From: Apricaphanius iberus
Lineage: Eukaryota; Chordata; Actinopteri; Cyprinodontiformes; Aphaniidae
Length of the DNA stretch: 64,000 nucleotides
Reading direction: 5' to 3'
Assembly: GCA_028564705.1 (NCBI GenBank)
Contig: JAPXFQ010000381.1
Span: 166,501 to 230,500 of the forward strand
Shown in pieces: positions 46,458 to 64,000 of the stretch. The notes under the pieces were generated by a model. It was not told the DNA's origin and did no database searches. It saw only the letters and a list, made by a program, of their open reading frames with translations. How positions within the stretch are numbered: the stretch's first letter is position 1; each line of letters opens with the position of its first letter. The position numbers and the translations under genes were made by a program.

Positions 46458-46800
46458 CCTGAAACCAGAACCAGAACCAGACTAGATCTCCCAGCGGCTC
46501 TAGGTCAACATCTGACAGCAGAAGCTACATGCTAACAGCTCAGCTAGCTGTGGCTGAAATACGGCACCGTGACGTCAGCAGGCCGGCGCGGATCAGAGTG
46601 ACGTCATCGCCATTAATGTCTCTCAGCGGGATAAAACCAATAAAAAGATGAGAAACAGCTGATTTTATTCCGTCTCACCTGAAAACAACCCGACAGCCGG
46701 CCTGACGTCACTTCCGGGTCTAGACTCTTCTTCTTTGAACCTGACGGCTGTCTGCGGCAGCTAGCGCCCCCTACTGTAGACCACGTGACTGACGATGAAA
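46458..46800 (-). promoter_or_regulatory. ttc1 promoter with three palindromic CRE sites
   Basis: Upstream of the ttc1 ATG lie three exact TGACGTCA elements at 46570-46577, 46599-46606 and 46703-46710. The last is followed at once by CTTCCGG, an ETS-type core, and a CACGTG E-box lies near 46,782. The sites are palindromic, so orientation is not informative. Three in about 140 bp is far above chance for an 8-mer. CREB/ATF binding is the standard reading of this motif. Its use here is inference. Confidence 0.65.
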
Positions 46801-49800
46801 GGTTCATTTATAGAACAGAATAGAACAGAATAACCCTTTAATTGACGTAACAGCAACAAAAAACAGATCTACAAACAGAACAGAAACATAATTATTACAG
46901 AAGAAAAATATTTACATAATGTACAATAGTAACAAAAACAGGATAAAGTGGTAAACCCAGGTTATAGTTATAGTTGTATATGTTCAAAAAAACTAAATGA
47001 GATTTTGGATCATGAAGCTCAGAACAGTGTACATATTTTAACAATAACTTCAAAGTTTTGCAAAACTATATTCTAAACTTTTATTTAAGAACTATTTCGT
47101 TAAATCAACTATTGAGGTCATAATCATGTAATGAAATCTATTTTCTGTTTCCATCATAATAAAGGAGAAGTTCCTTTGACTTGTATTTAATATGGAAATT
47201 ATAGCCATGTTTGTGTTAACATAAAACATCTTGAAACCTATTTATAATACGATTTATAATAAGACAAACCATTTGTAAATCTATTCTTAAACCATCGATT
47301 TATGAGTAATTGTTATGTAATAGATTTCTTTTTTTTAACCCCGCAAAATATCTTGCAGGCTTATTGGAGAGAAGAATAATGATAATATTGTGGCTGCTGC
47401 TGTCAGTCATTGTTGGAATCATTTCCATGGCACAATATTAAATCTTCTAGAACTGGTTGAGGCTTTTTACACGGTGCCACTCGGTTCAAAACGTTTTTCT
47501 GAGCTCATGTGAAGATTTGCAGATGTTTGATGTAACAAAAGCAAAATGTAATTCATCATGTTTTTCTACTCTTTGGCTTGGAATGAAGTTAGTTTAGAAG
47601 CAGGTTTGGTGATTATTTAATGTTCTGCTTTGCTTTAATGAACACCCATCCACTGTGTTAGCAGTGTCCAAGCACTCATTCCACGCCTCCCCCTTAGGGG
47701 GCGCACTCCCCACTTTGGGAACCACTGCCCTAATCTATAGTGATGTTTGCAAGTTACCCCCACCATCCTGGGATCCAGCCATGGCACGAAGCCATGTCCA
47801 TCTGTCCATCTGCTGTCTCAACAATGGACACTGTCCCTTTAAGTCCAGATCCAGTACTCTACAGCATTTTTCCTTCTTTTCTCTTGTTCTCGCACGGTCC
47901 AGTCTTGGATTGAGGAGAGATGTTTTCTCCTTCTCAAAGTTTCCCTGTGGTCAGACAGCAATGGAAGAGGAAAACCAACCAGAACATATCATGGTGCCGG
48001 CTGTAAGTCCTTTCATCAATTCCAGGTTCAGTTCCACGTAAAAAAAAGTTCTGTCCAGCTGCTGCTCTTCCTGAAAGCCCCGGAGATGATTTCTCAGGTC
48101 CTTTCAGAACATCCTCATCCTAGAACTGAGTTCTTCTTCAGCCAGTGGCCAGCGGAGCAAATCCGTCTCTGTCCACTCAGTCTGCTTGTTGAAGCTCACA
48201 TTGGGCGCCATAGAGATAAGGATAAGGATGATTCATGGTCCGTTGGTGTTTTAACATATTTGTGACGATGGTACAGGAAGCCATGTTGAGCCAACGCTCT
48301 CTCCCTCTAACGGTGTGTTTTCAGAGCTTATATCAGACGGAGCTAATGTACAGTCATAGCAATAACAGAGGAGTCCTTCAGTTAAACCAGTACAGGTAAA
48401 ACATCCCCAGCATTATGTATGTAATATTCATATATTTCATCGTTTATTTATTTTAATGTTAAGTTGCTGCTATCTGCACAAAGGGAGCTGCAATCCAATT
48501 TCATTGTACTAATTACAAAGACAATAAAACGCTCACTGTAAACCCAGATTATGTTTCTAGCCAATCTTCTGAGTGATCACTACTTATACTGTTAAGTTTT
48601 ATAAAAATCTGATGTCATTATTAAACAACATTAGCTGATTTTACTATTTAGCTGAAAGATCAATTCCACTAATCAGGTTTAGTAGAGATAACTATGGGCT
48701 GTTTAGTTTTATAAGAGAGGGGAGGTGAGCGACGTGCAGGTGGTTATTTTCTTCTGTTTGGGGAATTTGCTGGAATTTTATCGTGAGGTTTGTGTTGGTT
48801 GTTGTGTTGCAAATGTGAGCTTTATTTGTTGGTGTCATGGTTGGCGCCGTGAGTGAAGACGTCATTTAAAGGGAATCAGAACAATGTCATAGTCTGTTGT
48901 TATAATCTTTAGACCATAATTCAATGATTGAACATCTTCTCACTGGCTGATAACTGTTGAACATTACATGCTCTATAATTCAGTTCAATAACTTTAGAAC
49001 AGTTGTTGCTATTATCACATTAAGAAGTTTCTCACTCTATAACTGTTTGAATCATGTCAGTAAGGCGTTTTGTTTAATTTAAAATTGAAGATGAATAACT
49101 AAACAAACTTTGTTTTTGCTTGTGTAAGAACTTAAAATTCCACATTAGTTATATTCAACATATTTAGTTTTAGTTTGTGTAAAAACTGAAGCGGTATAAA
49201 GCAACGGGTTTCCTCGCGTTAAGTCAGCTGATCCGGGTAAAGAGTGCGTTCTATTCTATGTCATATTCCCCGGCTAACTTTATTATTAATTACCAATCAG
49301 CCAGACTCAAGTCTCAAGTCAAAGCAGGAAAGTTTCAAGTCAAGTTCCAAGTCTTAAACGTGGAATTTAGAGTCATTTTGAGTAATTTCTTAAAAACAAC
49401 GTTGCAATTAAATTTTCAATGTAAAGCATAAACCACATGTTCCTCTTAAAATCTTTATTTATTTGAATACTCAATGAAACAAGTGAACTCTGATGAACTA
49501 CTGAACCTCCATGTTATAGTTTATTAACTAATAACAAAAATCTTCCTCTGAACTATAATTCCACAGATTCATTGTGAAGGAATAAAGAGATTTAATAAAA
49601 GAGTACGGATCATGTAATTTAGATTTTTAAGAGTCTCAGGTATTTATCTAAAGAACAACTCACCCCCTTCTTGAGTCTAACTCCGCCTACATTTCAGGTT
49701 TGTAAAATGTAGCAAAAGGAGGCGTGGCCTAATGTACAGAGCAGAGAGGTTAGGATAGCTTTGTTTATTAAATCTAGCAATCTGATTGGCTGTTCTGCAG

Positions 49801-50280
49801 TTCACATAAATACATAGAGACAGTCTCTGCTTGTTAACACAGGATCAGCGCCTCAGGATGAAGGAAATTATATAAAAATGCTTAAAACTATAATTATTGG
49901 GTCACATGTCAGGTCTTTACAATCAGTAGGTTCAAGTCATTTAACATTGTTTGTCACAAAATGAATAAGTGGAGTCTGACTGAAGTCCAGGTCATGTGAC
50001 GGACGTCCACACCCCTGGTTATGATGATGTCATCACCTTTAGGAACATCAACAGCTGTAGGATTCCCAGCGGGCCAAAGTGTTGCTAAGGTTGGTGTAGC
50101 ATTGCTAGCTGAGTGGTAGCAGTATGCTAAAGGTGTATTCAGATAGAAATGAGCTACTAGTAAGTGTGTTACTGAACTAGTTTGCTTAAAGGTTAAACTA
50201 GTTAGGGGACAATATTTAACTACTTTCATGTTGTCACATTATTTGGCATAGACAAGAGGTATCAACGATACGGGCCGTCT
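46801..50280. other. Intergenic AT-rich sequence, no gene seen
   Basis: About 3.5 kb between ttc1 and the CATC array. One plus-strand open frame (47655-48041) has no domain, and its start overlaps repeat-like sequence (CTTAGGGGGCGCACTCCCCA). I see no splice-supported coding sequence, RNA gene or complete mobile element. Confidence 0.5.
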
Positions 50281-50284
50281 CTGC

Positions 50285-51940
50285 CATCCATCCATCTGTC
50301 ATCCATCCATTCATCCATCCATCCATCCATCCATCTGTTCATCTATCCATCCATCCATCCATCCATCAATCTGTTCATCCATCCATTCATCCATCCATCT
50401 GTTCATCCATCCATCTGTTCATCCATCCATTCATCCATCCATCTGTCATCCATCCATTCATCCATCCATCTGTTCATCCATCCATTCATCAATCTGTTCA
50501 TCCATCCATCCATCTGTTCATCCATCCATCCATCTGTTCATCCATCCATCCATCCATCTGTCATCCATCCATCCATCTGTTCATCCATCCATTCATCCAT
50601 CCATCTGTTCATTCGTCCATTCATCCATCTATCTGTTCATCCATCCATCTGTTCATCCATCCATCCATCAATCTGTTCATCCATCCATTCATCCATCCAT
50701 CTGTTCATCCATCCATCCATCCATCCATCTGTTCATCCATCCATCGGTTCATCCATCCATCCATCCATTCATCCATCCATCTGTCATCCATCCATCTGTT
50801 CATCCATCCATTCATCCATCCATCTGTACATCCATCTGTTCATCCATCCATCTGTTCATCTATCCATCCATCTGTTCATCCATCTATCCATCCATCTGTT
50901 AATCCATCCATCCATCCATCCATCCATCTGTTCATCATCCATCCATACATCTGTTCATCCATCCATCTGTTTCATCCATCCATCCATCTGTTCATCCATC
51001 CATCCATCCATCCATCCATCTGTTCATCCATCCATCCATCCATCCATCCATCCATCCATCTGTTCATCCATCCATCCATCTGTCATCCATCCATCCATCT
51101 GTTCATCCATCCATCCATTCATCCATCCATCTGTTCATCCATCTATCTGTTCATCTGTTCATCCATCCATCCATCCATCTGTTCATCCATCCATCCATTC
51201 ATCCATCCATTCATCTGTTCATCCATCCATCCATCTGTCATCCGTCCTCCCATCCATCCATCTATCTGTTCATCCATCCATCTGTTCATCCATCCATCTG
51301 TTCATCCATCCATCCATCTGTTCATCCATCCATCCATCTGTCATCCATCCATCTGTTCATCCATCCATCCATCTGTTCATCTGTTCATCCATCCATCCAT
51401 CTGTTCATCCATCCATCCATCCATCCATCTGTTTGTTCATCCATCCATCCATCTGTTCATCCGTCTATCTGCTCATCCATCCATCCATCCATCCATCCAT
51501 CCATCCATCTGTTCATCCATCTATCCATCCATCCATCCATCTGTTCATCCATCCATCCATCTGTTCATCCATCCATCTGTTCATCCATCCATCCATTCAT
51601 CCATCCATCCATCCATCCATCTGTTCATCCATCCATCCATCTGTTCATTCATCCATCTGTTCATCCATCCATCCATCTGTTCATCCATCCATCCATTCAT
51701 CCATCCATCCAATCATCCGATCATCTTCATCCATCCATCCGTCCATCCATCTGTTCATCCATCTGTTCATCCATCCATCCATCCATCTGTTCATCCATCC
51801 ATCCATCCATCTGTTCATCCATCCATCCATCCATCCATCCATCTGTTCATCCATCTATCTGTTCATCCATCCATCTGTTCATCCATCCATCCATCCATCC
51901 ATCCAACCATCCATCTGTTCATCCATCCATCCTCTACCAC
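50285..51940. repeat. (ATCC)n / CATCTGTT microsatellite, 1.65 kb
   Basis: Long tetranucleotide array of CATC with CTGTT interruptions at irregular spacing, and occasional ATTC and ATCT variants. It runs into TCTACCACTTTATCTTGGGT, the start of an interspersed repeat, so it is probably the expanded ATCC tail of that element. Its His-Pro-Ser/Phe-Ile open frame is artefactual. Confidence 0.95.
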
Positions 51941-52230
51941 TTTATCTTGGGTTGTGGGGGCAGCAGCAGCTTAAGCAGAGAGACACAGACTTCCCTCTTT
52001 CAGCTCCTCAGGATCAATCATAAATTGTTCCCAGTCCAGCAGGGAGACATAGTCCCTCCATCAAGTCCTCTGTCTTCCTCTGGGTCTCCTCCAGATGGGA
52101 TGTACCTGGAACACCTCACCGTGGAGGCGTCCATCAGATGCCAGAGCCACCTTCCTGTGGAGGAGCAGCTACTCCGAGCCCCTCTGGATGACTGAGCTGC
52201 TCACCCTATCTCTGAGGGATAACCCAGCTG
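51941..52230. mobile_element. Interspersed repeat with ATCC tail
   Basis: Contains GCAGCAGCTTAAGCAGAGAG, CAGGGAGACATAGTCCCTCC, GTACCTGGAACACCTCACCG and GCTGCTCACCCTATCTCTGA in the order familiar from a widespread teleost repeat that characteristically abuts (ATCC)n. No coding capacity. Family name not certain. Confidence 0.7.
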
Positions 52231-52334
52231 TTATAGGCTTTTTTTATCTATTACTCACACTATCTAGATAAAACATTAGTTAACTGAACATTGCTTATTA
52301 ATGCTGAGTTATGCTGATGCATTTATACGTTTGA

Positions 52335-52640
52335 TTCTGACAAACAACCAAAACAGTCAGGACTGCAGAGAGGACATAGGAACCGATCTTCCCTCCATTC
52401 AGGACCTATTCCGGCCAGGGTCAGGAACGGGCCAGGAAAATCACCCTGACCCCTCACACCCTGGCCACAATCTGTTTAGGCTCCTCCCTCAGGTCGGCGT
52501 TACAGAGCGTTGTACGCCAAAACCACCCGACACAAAACAGTTTTTTCCCCCAGGCTGTCGCTCTGACGAACTCTGTCTAGCACAGTGTGTGAGTGCACTC
52601 ACATAACAATAAACTATAACTCTGCACTTCTGTACATACT
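52335..52640 (+). mobile_element. LINE 3'-terminal coding fragment
   Basis: A decayed plus-strand segment coding words such as DLFRPGSGTGQENHPDPSHP, GHNLFRLLPQ and ERCTPKPPDTKQFFP. I recognise these as the conserved C-terminus of a teleost LINE ORF2, followed by an AACAATAAACTATAA tail. The clade is not determined. Confidence 0.6.
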
Positions 52641-53760
52641 CACTGTAAAATAACCCCGCTTGGTTATATATTATCCTTTATTATTTACGACGATATTTAT
52701 TTGTATTTTTACTATTTTTGTTCATATTTTTTTTTTTTTTTTTTATTTCACTTATTCAAGTTCTGTACTGGAGGAAAAAGTTTGCCGGAGTCAAACCAAA
52801 ACCAAAAAAACACTGATTCTGTTACTCAGTGTCTTGATAAAATATGTCTGTTCTGGTTTGATACATGTACTGCAAGAAGCTAATTAGCTCACATGACACA
52901 TCTTATGATTATCCTCTGATGCATAGAACAGTGTTAGTTATCTTACCATAACTGTATGATGTGTTTTGTTCTCCCTGAGCTGAGTAATGAATCAGTCAGA
53001 AGCTGATCCAATAGTGTGTGGCTGATTATTATACCCATGTATCTGTGCTGAAGCTTCAGAGCTCCTTATGGACTCTCCATGCAGGATGTAAAATAAAGAA
53101 AATTGCTGATCATTTTTTCTCTTTTCCGATGCGTCTCAGACACCATGACACCTGCAGAGGAAACTAATTTCTGCCGCCTGTATCCGTGATCCCGTTGTTT
53201 CTGTAATTCATTTATTGTTTTTCTCTATTTTTGACAGCGCATGTTGATGTAACTCATCAGAGTACTGAGTCAGTGGAGTTTGGAAGTAGAAAGAGTAAAG
53301 GTGGAGCTGTTAGGGCTGAAATTACAAAGAGGACAGCTTTGGAAACAGTCAGTGCTAAATGTGCAAAAATGGGCAACTTTAGTGATACCAAAGGATGACG
53401 ATGAAACGGGTAAAACATGTTGAACTTTGCCTGCAAACCACCATTTGATTTAATTATTCATATTATGATGATATGATGCCACTTTAATATGAATCCTTGT
53501 CCTGTAGTTAAAATGTAAATCCAGCATCAAGCAAGATTAGCCACAGAGTGGACAGGATTACTTATCAACTGAATATTATTAGTATTAATATAATGAAGAG
53601 CATGGTGTGTGTTTTCCTGCTTCATATGACAAGTGCCAGCTAACTGATTCAGCAATAATAAATCTGCCTTGTGAAACATTAAACCGTATTTTCACTGATT
53701 TGGACATTTTTACAAAATACTCTGAATTATTTAAAGAACAGTGTGTTCTTGCTTAAAAAA
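52641..53760. other. Intergenic sequence, no gene seen
   Basis: AT-rich sequence with a T-run at about 52,728-52,743. I recognise no coding exon, RNA or mobile element. Confidence 0.5.
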
Positions 53761-53764
53761 TGTA

Positions 53765-54050
53765 GTTCAATTCAATTCAGTTTATTTCTATAACACAGAT
53801 TCCCAACATAAATCATCTCAAGTCACTTTACAACAAAAGTCGTTACAATCGAATTATCCAAACATTCCAATCAGATAAAAGTTTTGAATCCCAGCAGATT
53901 GTGCTGAGTCATTGATGTGAGGTTGTACCCGGATCATGCAGACTCCAACCACAGCAATTCCTCAGCAATCCCTCATACCGAGCAAGCATGTAGCAACGAT
54001 GGAGAGGAAGAAACCTCCAGCAGAACCAGAACCAGAACCTGAAGTTTCTA
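53765..54050 (-). mobile_element. LINE 3' tail fragment
   Basis: Complement-oriented tail: TTCAATTCAATTCAGTTTAT, then CAATCCCTCATACCGAGCAA, with an internal deletion of the CTCCCTTTTAACAGG part. It lies just downstream of the tmprss15 3' end. Confidence 0.75.
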
Positions 54051-54172
54051 ACAGAACAAAGCTGAACCTGATGATGTCTGGTTCTGAGATCAGGTTTTGG
54101 ATGGGGTCAGCCATCAGGACACTGATTTCCATAATTTTAACACATTTTATTATTTAACAGAATCAGTAAAAC

Positions 54173-54178
54173 TTTATT
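54173..54178 (-). terminator. Poly(A) signal AATAAA of tmprss15
   Basis: AATAAA on the minus strand about 28 bp after the stop codon (54206-54208), predicting a very short 3' UTR. Further AT-rich sequence follows. Confidence 0.65.
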
Positions 54179-54205
54179 GCTCTGATGAAGTCCAGGTGAA
54201 CCCGG

Positions 54206-63404
<9,199 letters not shown>

Positions 63405-63735
63405 CTGAATGCATCATGACAGGAGATAAAACACATCATTCCAAACAGAACCCAGCAGAACCCAGCAGAACCCGTGTTCATGTATTGGACCTGATGATCC
63501 AGCGGCAGAAGATGCTGTTGTTATACGTCTCAGACTCTGATGACCTGAAGGATCCGCTCGACCCCTCCAACATGAACTGTCCATCACATGCCGTTGCTAG
63601 GGAGACACAGGAAGTGACATCAGCACCTGAAGCTAAAGTAGCCCTGCCGTCAGCTGGGCCCCAACGACCAGAACCTCTTTAATCACCAGTAACTGTGGTA
63701 CCAAACGTCTAGCAGCTCATCCAACGGGGTCACAT
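63405..63735. other. tmprss15 intron sequence at the window end
   Basis: Part of the intron upstream of the exon 63295-63404. No further exon was recognised before the window ends, so the 5' part of the gene lies beyond it. Confidence 0.5.
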
Positions 63736-63746
63736 TGGTTAAATAT

Positions 63747-63747
63747 G

Positions 63748-63797
<50 letters not shown>
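63747..63797. repeat. (ATT)n microsatellite
   Basis: About 17 ATT trinucleotides directly before a LINE tail. Confidence 0.95.
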
Positions 63798-63799
63798 TT

Positions 63800-64000
63800 C
63801 AACTTCTGCATCAGTTCTATTGCTCTTTCTGTGTCTCTGTTCTGTATTCTCCAAACCCCAGACGGTCTCAGCAGATGACCGCTTATGCTGAGCCTGGTTC
63901 TGCCGGAGGTTTCTTCCTGTTAAAAGGGAGTTTTTCCTTTCCACTGTCGCTTCATGCTTGCTCAGTATGAGGGATTGCTGAGAATTACACGACCTAATCT
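63800..64000 (+). mobile_element. LINE 3' tail, cut by the window end
   Basis: Plus-strand copy of the shared tail with CAGACGGTCTCAGCAGATGA, CTGTTAAAAGGGAGTTTTTC and GCTCAGTATGAGGGATTGCT. Same family as 8.4 and 26.1 kb. Confidence 0.85.

Noticed and set aside
46049..46462. Plus-strand Pro/Ser-rich frame of 137 codons
   Set aside because: It is the antisense of the Glu-rich first exon of ttc1.
47655..48041. Plus-strand frame of 128 codons as a gene
   Set aside because: No domain, start in repeat-like sequence, no splice partner. Not supported.

Overview
The window is nuclear genomic DNA of a teleost fish. Introns are short, with GT-AG borders. Interspersed repeats are of teleost type: Rex1/L2-like LINE fragments with a shared 3' tail, a Tc1/mariner relic, MITEs and a solo LTR. 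Nothing bacterial or viral was recognised. I could not fix the species.

Five protein-coding genes can be assembled exon by exon. In each, exon lengths and phases add up to an open frame. (1) Positions 5341-22966, minus strand: an SLC22 organic anion transporter, OAT1/OAT3-like, 14 firm exons plus a tentative last one. (2) 26786-33180, minus: deoxycytidine kinase (dck), 8 exons. (3) 34263-35540, plus: prefoldin subunit 1 (pfdn1), 4 exons. (4) 35793-46457, minus: tetratricopeptide repeat protein 1 (ttc1), 7 exons. (5) 54206 to at least 63404, minus: enteropeptidase (tmprss15), 20 exons, with its N-terminal part beyond the window. dck and pfdn1 are head to head about 1.1 kb apart. pfdn1 and ttc1 are tail to tail about 250 bp apart. 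The five genes have unrelated roles (organic anion transport, nucleoside salvage, chaperoning, TPR adaptor, digestive zymogen activation), so this is ordinary chromosomal neighbourhood rather than a functional cluster.

Roughly a third of the window is tandem repeat. Arrays lie at about 1.44-4.05 kb (81-bp unit), 10.97-16.69 kb (42 bp), 17.15-22.68 kb (20 bp), 23.66-24.20 kb (28 bp), 26.83-27.03 kb (25 bp), 27.57-30.15 kb (21 bp), 32.03-32.75 kb (45 bp), 39.02-39.21 kb (about 24 bp), 45.04-45.53 kb and 50.28-51.94 kb (CATC-rich), and 62.51-63.00 kb (48 bp). Their long open frames are by-products of unit lengths divisible by three, or of low complexity, and are not genes.

The most striking observation is that several intronic arrays have grown from the splice junctions of the host gene. 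The 20-bp array in the SLC22 gene repeats the 3' end of its exon plus the 5' splice site about 276 times. The 45-bp array in dck repeats the end of exon 2 plus its donor. The 21-bp array in dck runs into, and resembles, the acceptor of exon 5. The arrays in dck intron 7 and in tmprss15 start within about 5-15 nt of a donor. The transcripts therefore carry long trains of decoy splice sites.

Some array stretches (about 13.0-16.5 kb, 20.77-20.94 kb, 28.73-28.77 kb, 32.09-32.35 kb) look like uncorrected long-read sequence and should be read with caution.
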